A DNA stretch of 64,000 nucleotides from JAEUJM01 sp041908445 (GCA_041908445.1 JAYRFK010000008.1:62001-126000), one strand, 5' to 3'. Counted from the stretch's first letter, positions 33,288 through 41,157 are shown. The notes: generated by a model from the sequence alone, not told the origin. A program made the numbers and translations.

Positions 33288-34022
33288 GTGAGCGAGACCG
33301 GCGCGGCACGCTTCGCCCGGTACGCGCACCCGCCGAGCGCGCTCGGCTACTGCGGCCCGCCGGGGGAGCCGCTCGCCGCCGACGCCACCGCGGCGGCGGT
33401 GAGCCGCGCCGCGCCGCGGTTCGAGGGCGCCTGGCCCTACCTCGAGCTGATCGCCCGCGAGGCGGGCCTCGACGATCCCCTCGACGATCGGGTCGTCGAG
33501 GCCTACTGGCTCGGCGGTGCGCTGAGCGACGCGGTGGCGCCGGCGGTGCTCGGCCCCTGGCTACGGGACCGGTTCGGGGACCGCCTCGGCGTGCCCTGGC
33601 CGGAGGTCGAGGCCGCGGTCGCGCTCGGCGGTCGCCCCACCCACCTCTTCCACGTCTTCGGCGCCTCCCCGTGGGTGGCCCTGCTCGCCAAGGGCCTCGT
33701 GGACGAGCCCCTGCGGGTGCTCGACGGCTGCCGGATCGGGTGGGGCGAGGTCGTCGCCGTCGACGCCGCGACGGTGACCGTCGTCAGCGAACCGCTGCGG
33801 TGGGACGGCACTCGGTTGATCCTGGGCGAGGCGATCGAGCGGCCCTTCCGGGTGCGGCCGGGTGCGGTCGCTCGCCTGCCCTCAGCGGGCGACGCGGTCT
33901 CGCTGCATTGGGACCGGGTCTGCGAGGTGGTGGGCCCAGCGGCGGTCGACCGCCTGCGAACCGCCTCGGACGAGCACCTCGAGCTCGTCGAGCGCCGCCT
34001 TCGGGTGCTCCGTCGGCCCTGA
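33288..34022 (+). CDS. Conserved protein of actinobacterial hydrogenase loci (possibly DUF6390)
   Basis: The 244-residue protein starts four bases after hypC2 and closes the operon. Visible features are RYAHPPSALGYCGPP at the N-terminus, a mostly helical region with FEGAWPYLELIAREAGLDDPL and VVEAYWLGGALSDAV, and HLFHVFGASPWVALLAKG. The C-terminal half contains DAVSLHWDRVCEVV. I recall this as the DUF6390 family, but that name is unverified here. There is no known catalytic motif; its position implies a role in maturation or regulation of the hydrogenase. The start is GTG 33288. Its 3' end overlaps the opposite-strand gene at 33882. Confidence 0.75.
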   Translation: MSETGAARFARYAHPPSALGYCGPPGEPLAADATAAAVSRAAPRFEGAWPYLELIAREAGLDDPLDDRVVEAYWLGGALSDAVAPAVLGPWLRDRFGDRLGVPWPEVEAAVALGGRPTHLFHVFGASPWVALLAKGLVDEPLRVLDGCRIGWGEVVAVDAATVTVVSEPLRWDGTRLILGEAIERPFRVRPGAVARLPSAGDAVSLHWDRVCEVVGPAAVDRLRTASDEHLELVERRLRVLRRP

Positions 34023-34409
34023 GGCGCCGACCAGGGTGCAGGCACCGACCACGTCCCCGTCGGGGTCGACCGTGGTCGCGGCGAAGTCGGCGAAGGGGTG
34101 GCGACCACCGGCGCCGGCGAGCACGAGGGGCACGTTGCGGCGCAGGGCGCAGAGGGCGCCGTACTCGGAGCGCACGACCCGGTCCAAGGGCCGGGCCCGC
34201 ACGACGAGGACGACGTCGAGGTCGCCCAGTCCACAACCGGTGCCGTCGAGGGTCGCGCAGTCCCGGCCGTAGTCGTCGGCGAGGGGACACCCCACGACAC
34301 GGTGACCGGCGTGCTGCAGCTGGCGTGCGGCCCGGTCGACGGCCCACGCCTCGGTGCCCACGACGAGCACCGAGAGCACCTCGTTCTGCTCTCGATCCCC
34401 CGTTGCCAT
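33882..34409 (-). CDS. Unknown Rossmann/receiver-like protein at end of hydrogenase locus
   Basis: The 175 residues start with a beta-alpha-beta run, LSVLVVGTEAWAVDRAARQLQHAGHRVVGC. They continue with LDVVLVVRARPLDRVV and VPLVLAGAGGRHPFADFAATTVDPDG. The fold looks like a receiver or Rossmann domain, but the acidic pocket is not clear. The last residues (after LEVLVRGGS) are encoded antisense to the neighbouring gene, a 141-base tail-to-tail overlap. No family was recognised. Hairpin sequences lie upstream at 34454. Confidence 0.6.
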   Translation of the reverse strand: MATGDREQNEVLSVLVVGTEAWAVDRAARQLQHAGHRVVGCPLADDYGRDCATLDGTGCGLGDLDVVLVVRARPLDRVVRSEYGALCALRRNVPLVLAGAGGRHPFADFAATTVDPDGDVVGACTLVGASGPTEHPKAALDELEVLVRGGSQAVDRRWAHHLADPVPMQRDRVAR

Positions 34410-34453
34410 GCCTGGAGCATGCGCCCCGAGGGGGTCGGTCGGGGAGGGTCGAA

Positions 34454-34480
34454 GGTCACCAAGCGGTGACCGAGGTCACC
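34454..34480. promoter_or_regulatory. GGTCACC/GGTGACC hairpin with a third copy
   Basis: GGTCACC-AAGC-GGTGACC (34454-34471) is a perfect seven-base-pair hairpin. GGTCACC recurs at 34474-34480 after GA. It follows the end of the minus-strand gene at 34489, so a terminator is plausible. It also lies upstream of the 34409 start, so the three half-sites may instead bind a regulator. Confidence 0.5.
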
Positions 34481-34488
34481 GCCGGTGG

Positions 34489-34869
34489 TCAGGCCTTGCG
34501 GTCCCGGGCGGCCTTCGACCGGGCCAGCAGCGCCGCCAGGCGGTCGTCGGCCGGTGCCGCGGCGCCGCCACCCTCGCCCTCGCCCTCGCCCTCGGCGGGG
34601 GCGGCGGTGGCCGCCTCGGCCTTGGCCGCGGCATCCGCCTCGGCCTGCTCGCGGTTGGCCTGCCAGTCGTCCCACTCGGCCTCGGGGACGAGCTTGCTCT
34701 CGGCCACGGAGTTGAAGGAGGTGCCGTTGTCGAACGCCACGCGGTAGCGGGTGATGGTCATGCCCACCGAGCGGCCCACCTTGCCGGCGGTGCCCGACGG
34801 GGCGCCGGGGAGGTCGGTGTTGACGACGACTCGCGTCCCCTTCTTGAGGGTGGTGGTGTCGGTGGCCAT
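34489..34869 (-). CDS. Small SH3-like protein with charged tail, function unknown
   Basis: The 126-residue protein starts LKKGTRVVVNTDLPGAPSGTAGKVG, a beta-barrel (KOW/SH3-like) pattern, then TRYRVAFDNGTSFNSVAESKLV. An Ala/Glu-rich coiled tail contains a short Gly-Glu run (GEGEGEGGG) and ends DDRLAALLARSKAARDRKA. It resembles small nucleic-acid or protein-binding proteins, but no function can be assigned. TAGCGT lies eight bases before ATG 34869. Confidence 0.75.
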   Translation of the reverse strand: MATDTTTLKKGTRVVVNTDLPGAPSGTAGKVGRSVGMTITRYRVAFDNGTSFNSVAESKLVPEAEWDDWQANREQAEADAAAKAEAATAAPAEGEGEGEGGGAAAPADDRLAALLARSKAARDRKA

Positions 34870-34966
34870 GGCGGCAGACGCTACTCAGCCGCCGCCGGGG
34901 CCGACCACCTCGCTCCGGGCGGGGCCGGACTGTCGGACCGGTGGGACACCGTGCCAGTGTGGCCCG

Positions 34967-35542
34967 GTGGAGTGGGCCCAGGCGTTCGGCATCGCCTTCG
35001 GTGTGGTGTTCGTGGCGGAGCTCGGCGACAAGAGCCAGCTCCTCGCGCTCGCGCTGGCCGCCCGCTACCGGCCGCTGCCGGTCCTCGTGGGCATCGCCCT
35101 CGGCGCCGCCTTCATGTTCGCCCTCTCGGTGGCGGTGGGCGCCGTGGTCGGGGCCGCACTGCCGACCCGTGTCATCAACGTGGTCGCCGGCCTCGCCTTC
35201 GTCGGCTTCGGGCTCTGGACCCTGCGCGGCGAGGACGAGGAGGAGGACGAGGAGACGCCGGAGGTGCGGGCCCACTCGGTCGTGCTCACCACCGCCGGTG
35301 CGTTCCTCGTGGCCGAGCTGGGGGACAAGACCATGCTCGCCACCATCACCCTGGCCTCGACCAACGGGGTCCTCGGAACGTGGGGCGGTGCGACCCTCGC
35401 CATGGTCGCGGCCGACGCCCTCGCCATCGCCCTGGGCGCGCTCCTGGGTGCCCGCCTGCCGGAGCGGGCGATACGGGTCGGCGCGGCCGTGCTGTTCTTC
35501 GTGTTCGGCGCGGTGCTGATCGTCGACGGCCTGCGGGGCTGA
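34967..35542 (+). CDS. GDT1/UPF0016-family cation exporter
   Basis: The 191-residue membrane protein has two E-L-G-D-K-[ST] motifs, AELGDKSQ and AELGDKTM, one in each half. That inverted duplication defines the GDT1/UPF0016 family of Ca/Mn transporters. About six helices are visible, and an acidic loop (GEDEEEDEETPE) separates the halves. Bacterial members export manganese (MneA type). GTG 34967 gives MEWAQAFGIAFGVVFVAELGD at once, so longer starts are not needed. Confidence 0.92.
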   Translation: MEWAQAFGIAFGVVFVAELGDKSQLLALALAARYRPLPVLVGIALGAAFMFALSVAVGAVVGAALPTRVINVVAGLAFVGFGLWTLRGEDEEEDEETPEVRAHSVVLTTAGAFLVAELGDKTMLATITLASTNGVLGTWGGATLAMVAADALAIALGALLGARLPERAIRVGAAVLFFVFGAVLIVDGLRG

Positions 35543-35557
35543 GCGCTTCCGGGGGTG

Positions 35558-35573
35558 CCCCCGAACCCGGGGG
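35558..35573 (+). terminator. Hairpin after the GDT1 gene
   Basis: CCCCCG-AACC-CGGGGG is a perfect six-base-pair stem 15 bases after the 35542 stop and just before the next promoter (TAGCGT 35583-35588). It is a probable intrinsic-type terminator without a U-tract. Confidence 0.5.
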
Positions 35574-35594
35574 GTGCGCCGGTAGCGTCGACGC

Positions 35595-36836
35595 GTGCCC
35601 GCGCCACCCCGGCGGCCGACCGAACGGACCTTCCTCATCCGCCGCCTCGTCGTGGGCGGGGTGGCCCTGGTCTTCCTGGTCGTGCTCATCGCCATCGGGT
35701 CGGCCGCCATCGGCGCCCTCTCGGGCGGCGGCGGGGGAGGGGACGCCGGCGACGGCGGCGAGGACGCCACCACCGAGACCACGATCCCCCCGGCCGAGCG
35801 CATCCCGCCCGGACCGCCCGCCGCCGAGCGCACGCTGCAGGTGGCCGAGACCATCGGCGGCGAGATCTCACCCAAGTCCGTGGTGGCCTCCAACACGGGC
35901 CTCGTGTTCGCCCAGAACATGATGTACCACCACACGGTCACCGTGTACTCGAGCGAGGGCGAGCAGGTGGCGACGATCCCCGACACCGTCGACCTGGCCG
36001 AGTTCGGCCTCGCCGACGTGCCCACCGTCGTCCAGGGCGCCCCCGTCGAGGGCGCGCTCAGCCCCGACGGCCGGCACTACTGGGTCTCGAACTACTCGAT
36101 GTACGGGCCCGGCCAGGGCCCCGAGGGCGCCGACGAGTGCACCCCCGAGAGCTCGGTCGCGAACGGGTACACCCCGAGCTACCTCTACCGCATCGACACC
36201 GACGCCCTGGCCATCGACGCGGTGGCCCAGGTCGGGCTCGTGCCCAAGTACGTCGCCACCACGCCGGACGGGCAGTTCGTGCTGGCCACCAACTGGTGCT
36301 CGTGGGACCTGTCGATCGTCTCGGCGGAGACCCACGAGCCGGTGGCGACCGTCCCGAACCTGGGCCGCTACCCCCGCGGCATCGTGGTGTCGCCCGACTC
36401 CCGCTACGCCTACGTGGCGGTGATGGGGGAGAGCCACATCGCCAAGGTCGACCTGCAGTCCCGCACGATCGTCGGCACCATCGAGGTGGGCCGGGGCCCG
36501 CGCCACGTCGTGCTCGACCCCGAGGGGCGCTACCTGTACGCCAGCCTCAACCAACTGGGCGAGGTGGTGAAGGTCGACCTCACCACCGACCAGGTCGTGG
36601 CCCGCGTGCCGACCGGGGCCGAGGCCCGCTCGCTGACCATCTCCAGTGACGGCACCGCGCTCTACGTCGTGAACTACGAGTCCAACACCGTCACCGCGCT
36701 GCGGGCGGCCGACCTCGGGGTGCTGCAGACGATCGAGACCGGTGTGCACCCCATCGGCATCACCTACGACGGCGTCACCGGCGACGTGTGGGTGGCGATC
36801 TACACCGGCCAGATCCTGCGCCTCAGCTCGGCCTGA
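35595..36836 (+). CDS. Membrane-anchored YVTN-type beta-propeller protein
   Basis: The 413 residues begin with basic residues and one membrane segment (LVVGGVALVFLVVLIAIGSA), then a Gly/Thr/Pro linker. An extracytoplasmic propeller follows, with repeats such as KYVATTPDGQFVLATNW, RGIVVSPDSRYAYVAVMGE, RHVVLDPEGRYLYAS and RSLTISSDGTALYVVNYESN (YncE/YVTN pattern). Such proteins bind ligands or nucleic acids or act as surface scaffolds; no active site is seen. TAGCGT is six bases before GTG 35595. Confidence 0.87.
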   Translation: MPAPPRRPTERTFLIRRLVVGGVALVFLVVLIAIGSAAIGALSGGGGGGDAGDGGEDATTETTIPPAERIPPGPPAAERTLQVAETIGGEISPKSVVASNTGLVFAQNMMYHHTVTVYSSEGEQVATIPDTVDLAEFGLADVPTVVQGAPVEGALSPDGRHYWVSNYSMYGPGQGPEGADECTPESSVANGYTPSYLYRIDTDALAIDAVAQVGLVPKYVATTPDGQFVLATNWCSWDLSIVSAETHEPVATVPNLGRYPRGIVVSPDSRYAYVAVMGESHIAKVDLQSRTIVGTIEVGRGPRHVVLDPEGRYLYASLNQLGEVVKVDLTTDQVVARVPTGAEARSLTISSDGTALYVVNYESNTVTALRAADLGVLQTIETGVHPIGITYDGVTGDVWVAIYTGQILRLSSA

Positions 36837-36848
36837 TCGCCGCCGGGC

Positions 36849-38120
36849 TCAGGCCGGCGCGCCGTGGGCCTCGTCGCAGAGGACCTCCTCGCCCTCCTCG
36901 ATGGTGCCGCCACCGATGCCCTCGAGCGCCGCGAACGGGCCGCACGGGTGGGGCTCGATCCAGACGTGGATCATCGGGGTCGGCTCGGGGAGGAAGAGGC
37001 CGTCGGGGCACTCGCCGTCGCCGTCGGTGAGCCCGCCGAGCACGCCGTCCTCGGTGTAGCAGAGGTTCTGGTGGGTGTGGAACTGCATCAGGGCCCCACC
37101 GAAGTCCGGCACGTCCTCGAGGGGCAGGCCCCGCTCGAGCATGTACATGGCCGCGACCAGGCGGCGCCCGCCGTCCGACGTGTCGTAGACGAGCGACTCC
37201 GGCTGGTCGGGGTCGAGGATCGTCGGGTTGTCCATGAACTCGTCGTTGATGAAGTGCTCGACGCCGGTGCCGCCGTCGCCGATCGAGTGGTACCCCGCGG
37301 CCTCGGCGTCCCGGTAGTCCGCCCACTGGGGCAGGTCGGCGATCGTGGCGCGCACGATCGACTCCGCGGTGGCCTGCTGCTCGGGGGTGACGCCGCGGAC
37401 CCCGCCGAGGTCGATGGGCTCGTCGGGGTCGTAGGGGACCGGGGCCACGGCCTGTGCGGTGTGGGCGTGGCCGGCGTCGCCGCCGGCGGTCTCGCCCGAC
37501 GCGTCCGTGCCGTGGCTGTGGCCGTCGTCGGCGGCGGTCTCGGTGCCGTGGGCGTGGCCCTCGTCGCCGTGCTCGTGCTGGTGGTCCGAGGCCGCGGCCA
37601 TGCCGCTGAAGGTGACGAGGGTGAGGACCAGGACGCCGAGGATGGCGGGCGCCCGCAGGCTCCGCTCGTGGGCCTCGATCCGGATGGGCAGCAGGGAGAG
37701 CACCGCGAGCACCACGCTGAGCGCCGCGAGGGCGGCGCAGACGAGGTCGGCGGTCTGCGGCGCCTCGGCCACCTCGAGGCCGTCGACGAGCCCGACGCCG
37801 ACGGTCTTGGCCACCGCCCAGCCGGTGACGCTGGCGAGGCCGATGAGGATGCCCGCCCACGACACCAGGCGGCCCGAGCGGACCAGCGCGAGCGCTCCCC
37901 AGCCCAGCTGGAGCAGCGCCATCACGGTGAAGGCGAGCGCGGCCTGGCGGTGCTCGGCGTGGACGCCGATGGCCGCGGCGTGGATCGCGCCGGAGGCGAG
38001 GGAGGCCATGCCGGCGGCGACGGTGAACCCGTGGCGGGCCGAGGTGCCGTCGTGCTCGTGGTCGTGGTCGTGGTCGGGTGCGGTCGGACGCGGCGCGTCG
38101 AGGTCGGCCGTCTCGGCCAT
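36849..38120 (-). CDS. Histidine-rich multi-pass membrane protein with extracytoplasmic domain
   Basis: The 423-residue protein starts with a His/Asp cluster (DHDHDHEHDG). Five or so membrane helices follow (about 30-190), the last in LGVLVLTLVTFSGMAA. A long His-rich stretch comes next (DHQHEHGDEGHAHG, DDGHSHG), and then a soluble domain of about 190 residues with EAAGYHSIGDGGTGVEHF, ALMQFHTHQNLCYTEDG and MIHVWIEPHPCGPFAALEG. The His runs suggest binding of Zn, Ni or Cu. Whether it serves hydrogenase nickel supply or general metal handling is not shown. TACGCT (38149-38154) is a good -10 with a leader, and AGGGGG precedes ATG 38120. Confidence 0.8.
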   Translation of the reverse strand: MAETADLDAPRPTAPDHDHDHEHDGTSARHGFTVAAGMASLASGAIHAAAIGVHAEHRQAALAFTVMALLQLGWGALALVRSGRLVSWAGILIGLASVTGWAVAKTVGVGLVDGLEVAEAPQTADLVCAALAALSVVLAVLSLLPIRIEAHERSLRAPAILGVLVLTLVTFSGMAAASDHQHEHGDEGHAHGTETAADDGHSHGTDASGETAGGDAGHAHTAQAVAPVPYDPDEPIDLGGVRGVTPEQQATAESIVRATIADLPQWADYRDAEAAGYHSIGDGGTGVEHFINDEFMDNPTILDPDQPESLVYDTSDGGRRLVAAMYMLERGLPLEDVPDFGGALMQFHTHQNLCYTEDGVLGGLTDGDGECPDGLFLPEPTPMIHVWIEPHPCGPFAALEGIGGGTIEEGEEVLCDEAHGAPA

Positions 38121-38200
38121 GGTGGATCCCCCTGGGTCGGTCGGGGCCAGCGTAGTGACCGCTCTCCGGCGCGGGCAGGTCGGGGGGATGACGTTCCTGC

Positions 38201-38231
38201 TTGACCTCGAGTTAACTCGAGGTCTTAGGGT
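38201..38231 (+). promoter_or_regulatory. SoxR/MerR-type promoter with 22-bp perfect palindrome
   Basis: A perfect palindrome, GACCTCGAGTT plus AACTCGAGGTC (38203-38224), overlaps -35 TTGACC (38201-38206). It is followed by -10 TAGGGT (38226-38231). The spacer is 19 bases, the overlong spacing diagnostic of MerR-family activation. The core closely resembles the SoxR site CCTCAAGTTAACTTGAGG. ATG 38239 is seven bases from the -10, so the target is leaderless. No MerR gene lies in the window. Confidence 0.85.
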
Positions 38232-38238
38232 CGCCGCC

Positions 38239-39531
38239 ATGGCCTCCGTGCTCGACCCCGACGCTCCGACCGCGACCGCCGACCTGGTGGGCGTCCTGGC
38301 CGGCCTCGACCCCGCCGCCGTGCCCGGCGCGTTCGACGACCTCGGCCTCGACCGGTTCGCCGACGCCGCCCTCGCGACCGCGGCGGCCATCGTCGATCGC
38401 CCCAAGGCGGCGCCGCCGGGCTCGTTCGTGCTTCACGCACCGCTCGAGCTGATGGCCCGGTCGGCGCTGCTCGCCCGGGTGACGCCGGAGGCCCGGCTCG
38501 CCGCCCGCCGGCGCCTGGTGTGGTTCGCGGCGACGTACGCGGCGGCGGGGGAGTCGGTGGCGGTCGACGATCGGTTCGCGGGGGCGCCGGCCGCCACCGT
38601 GGTGTCGGCGCTGGTCGATGCGATCGGTGCCGGTGACCTCGACGCCGCCGGCGCCGCCGGCCGGGCCCTGTCCCGGTCGGTGCCGCCCGCCGAGCTCGTC
38701 GCAACGCTGGTCGACGTGGTGGCGCCCAGCCTCGCCGCCGCCGCCCACGGCGGGATCTGGCTGCACCAGGTCCTGTCGTTCGCCGGCGCGCCGGTCGCGC
38801 CCGGCGCCGCGGCCATGGCCCGGGAGCTCGCCCGGTACCCCGACTGGCAGCTCACCTGGTTCGACGCGGCGCCCATCCACTCGGCGGCTGCGGCCTCGGG
38901 CTCGGTGTCGTCCGTGGAGGACCTCGTGGCGGCCCTGCGACGGCCGCCGTCACCCGGCCCTCTGGACGTGAACTTCATCTACCCGACCATGCACCTGGTC
39001 GAGGAGGCGGGCCTGGCGGCCGATCTGCTGGGCCCGGCGCTCGACGGCGTCGACCGCCACGAGGCCACCCGGGCGCTCTGGCGGATCGGCGCGCGGTCGA
39101 TGCTCCAGGACGACCCCGACGAGGCGCCCTACGGCTGGAGCCACTGCCTGACCATGCCGCACGGCCTGCTCTCGGTCGCCGGCCTCGCCCGTGACCCGCA
39201 GCGGGTGCTGGCCGCCGGCGCGACGTTCGTCCTCGGGTTCCGGGCGACCCAGGGCAAGGTGGAGCTCGATCCCGACTGGAGGCCGACGCCCGGTGAGGAT
39301 CCCGTCGCCAGGGCGTGGCACGCCGGCGCGGGGGAGCGGCCGGCGCTCGCGGCGCAGCTGGCGGCGCACGCCGCCGCCCACCCCGACGCCCACCTGGCCA
39401 AGTACACCCTCGCCTGCCTCCAGCTCGCCGACGCCGACCCGGGGTTCGCCCACGGCTATCTGGCCGCGGCGGCCCACCTCAACGCCTGGTGGGACGCCCA
39501 CCCCGTCGCCGACGACCCCCTCATGGGATGA
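38239..39531 (+). CDS. Unknown helical protein under a SoxR/MerR-like promoter
   Basis: The 430-residue protein is alanine-rich and mostly helical, with no signal peptide or membrane helices. Recognisable landmarks are GGIWLHQVLSFAGAPV, VNFIYPTMHLVEEAG and APYGWSHCLTMPHGLLSVAG, with TFVLGFRATQGKVELDPDW. The repeated W-x-H/C and His patterns might bind metal or haem. I do not recognise the family. It is translated from ATG 38239 with no leader, under a promoter that should respond to redox-active compounds if SoxR controls it. A detoxifying or quinone-modifying role would fit but is only inference. Confidence 0.8.
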   Translation: MASVLDPDAPTATADLVGVLAGLDPAAVPGAFDDLGLDRFADAALATAAAIVDRPKAAPPGSFVLHAPLELMARSALLARVTPEARLAARRRLVWFAATYAAAGESVAVDDRFAGAPAATVVSALVDAIGAGDLDAAGAAGRALSRSVPPAELVATLVDVVAPSLAAAAHGGIWLHQVLSFAGAPVAPGAAAMARELARYPDWQLTWFDAAPIHSAAAASGSVSSVEDLVAALRRPPSPGPLDVNFIYPTMHLVEEAGLAADLLGPALDGVDRHEATRALWRIGARSMLQDDPDEAPYGWSHCLTMPHGLLSVAGLARDPQRVLAAGATFVLGFRATQGKVELDPDWRPTPGEDPVARAWHAGAGERPALAAQLAAHAAAHPDAHLAKYTLACLQLADADPGFAHGYLAAAAHLNAWWDAHPVADDPLMG

Positions 39532-39591
39532 AGGGGATGCGTTCGCCGTGCTCGCCCCATGTCGACGTGTCGGCTCGGGGGTCGCGCCGTT

Positions 39592-39777
39592 TCAATGACA
39601 CTTGGCTCGGAGGCTGCCGGTCGATGGCTCCGCGTTCAGGGCCTTGCGCCAGCCCAGCGCAACGGCGACGAACAGGACGAGCCAGGCCGTGAAGGCGGCC
39701 AGGTGGAACGCGAAAGACCCCACGATCGCCGCGGTGAGCCAACCGACGTCGACGACGGCGATCACCTTGTCCCGCAC
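39592..39777 (-). CDS. Small membrane protein
   Basis: A 61-residue product has two likely membrane segments (VGWLTAAIVGSFAFHLAAF and TAWLVLFVAVALG) and a basic C-terminus. It is short, but TAGCCT lies seven bases before GTG 39777, the same arrangement seen before many genes here, which raises the odds that it is expressed. Function is unknown. Confidence 0.55.
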   Translation of the reverse strand: MRDKVIAVVDVGWLTAAIVGSFAFHLAAFTAWLVLFVAVALGWRKALNAEPSTGSLRAKCH

Positions 39778-39790
39778 GGTGGTGAGGCTA

Positions 39791-39812
39791 CGCAGCGGCC
39801 GTGGCCGCTGCG
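39791..39812. terminator. Hairpin after the HNH gene
   Basis: CGCAGCGG and CCGCTGCG flank CCGTGG. The hairpin lies directly beyond the minus-strand stop at 39814 and before the promoter of the small gene at 39777. It is a probable terminator. Confidence 0.55.
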
Positions 39813-39813
39813 G

Positions 39814-41157
39814 TCAACATCGTGCGGGGGCGGGGAGGGTGTTTCTGCCGGGGTGTTGGAGGGTGGCGGGGTGGCGGGTGAAGGTGCGGCCGTCGGGGCT
39901 GGTGACGGTGACGATGCCGGTGGTGGGGTCGCGGGTGAGGTCCCAGCCGTGGTGGACGAGGGTGTGGTGGCGTCGGCACAACAGGACGGCGTTGATGAGG
40001 TCGGTGAGGCCGCCGTCCTCCCACGGGTGGATGTGGTGGGCGTCGCAGAAGTGGGCGGGGCGGTCGCAGCCGGGAAAGACGCAGCCGTGGTCTCGGTGGG
40101 CGAGGGCGCGGCGTTGGCTGCGGGAGAAGAGGCGTTGGCGGCGGCCGAGGTCCAACACGTTGCCGGTGTGGGGGTCGCGGATGACGCGTCGGGTCCAGCC
40201 GGTGCAGAACAGCAGGGCGGCGAAGGCGCGGGTGGCGCGTTGGCCGGTGGTGAGCCGGCAGACCCGCTCGGCGCCGTCGCACAGTTCGCATTCGTCGTCG
40301 GGGTGGTGGTCGTGGAGGTAGGGGGCGAGGAGCTGTTGGAGGGGGTCGGGGGTGTCGAGGTCGAGCTGGTCGGGGTTGGCGGTGAGCTCGGCGGCGGTGT
40401 GGGGGTCGAGGACGATGTCGGCGCCGCCGGCGGGCTCGGCGTCGCCGTCGAGCTCGCCGGCGAGGTAGCGGCGGAGGATGTCCATGAGGCTGTCGTAGTC
40501 GCGGGTGGCTTTGGTGCGTTGGCCGTCGGGGGCGTCGACGGGGTCGGGCCGGTCGTGGAGGTCCAATGCGGTGCGGAGGAGGGCGGCGTCGTGGTCGGGG
40601 CCCCACAGTTCGGTGGAGGCGTGGCGGTCGTAGGTGCGGCGGATGCGTAGCCGGCGTTCGGTGGTGTCGCCGGGGTCGCCCTGGTCGACGATGGATTTCC
40701 AGTCGTCGAGGAACCCGGTGAACTCGTCGAGGGTGGCGAGCTCGACTGCGGCTCGGACCATGGCGTCGACGCAGTCGGCGAACGCGTCTTCGCGTTTGCG
40801 CTCCGCGTCGGCGAGGAGCCGGACGTGGACCACGGCGATGTCGCCGCCGTCGAGGGCGGCGGCCACCTGGGGGTGGCGGGCGTACAGGCTGGCGGTCTTG
40901 ACCAGCACTTGGGCTTCGCCGCGGGTGATCGGGAACCGGGCGCAGAGCCACGGCACCGGGTTGACCGCCCCGTCATGGGCCCACGCCTCGGCCGCCCACC
41001 AGCCGGCGACGGTGCGGACCCGTTCGGCATCGAGCCGCTCGGTCACTCCCAACAGGTCGAGGACCCGCCCGGACCGGGCCTGCGGGTCCCATGCGGTGCG
41101 GTCCTCGGCGGCGAGCTCCTTGACGCTGACGCGCAGCTCGGCGACCGGATCGAACAT
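39814..41157 (-). CDS. DUF222/HNH endonuclease-like protein
   Basis: The 447-residue protein follows the actinobacterial DUF222-HNH plan (REP13E12-like). A long helical DUF222 part (about 20-330) is followed by an HNH motif in RDHGCVFPGCDRPAHFCDAHHIHPWEDGG and NAVLLCRRHHTLVHHG. Both zinc Cys pairs and the His residues are intact. These proteins are numerous in actinobacteria and often considered mobile or selfish; the nuclease target is unknown. I used ATG 41157 (MFDPVAELRVSVKEL) because TATCAT stands seven bases upstream; a longer in-frame start exists at 41274. Confidence 0.85.
   Translation of the reverse strand: MFDPVAELRVSVKELAAEDRTAWDPQARSGRVLDLLGVTERLDAERVRTVAGWWAAEAWAHDGAVNPVPWLCARFPITRGEAQVLVKTASLYARHPQVAAALDGGDIAVVHVRLLADAERKREDAFADCVDAMVRAAVELATLDEFTGFLDDWKSIVDQGDPGDTTERRLRIRRTYDRHASTELWGPDHDAALLRTALDLHDRPDPVDAPDGQRTKATRDYDSLMDILRRYLAGELDGDAEPAGGADIVLDPHTAAELTANPDQLDLDTPDPLQQLLAPYLHDHHPDDECELCDGAERVCRLTTGQRATRAFAALLFCTGWTRRVIRDPHTGNVLDLGRRQRLFSRSQRRALAHRDHGCVFPGCDRPAHFCDAHHIHPWEDGGLTDLINAVLLCRRHHTLVHHGWDLTRDPTTGIVTVTSPDGRTFTRHPATLQHPGRNTLPAPARC

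Noticed and set aside
34098..34469. A plus-strand frame opposite the 33882-34409 gene
   Set aside because: Its composition is that of a reverse complement, and the minus-strand frame has a regular beta-alpha-beta pattern instead.
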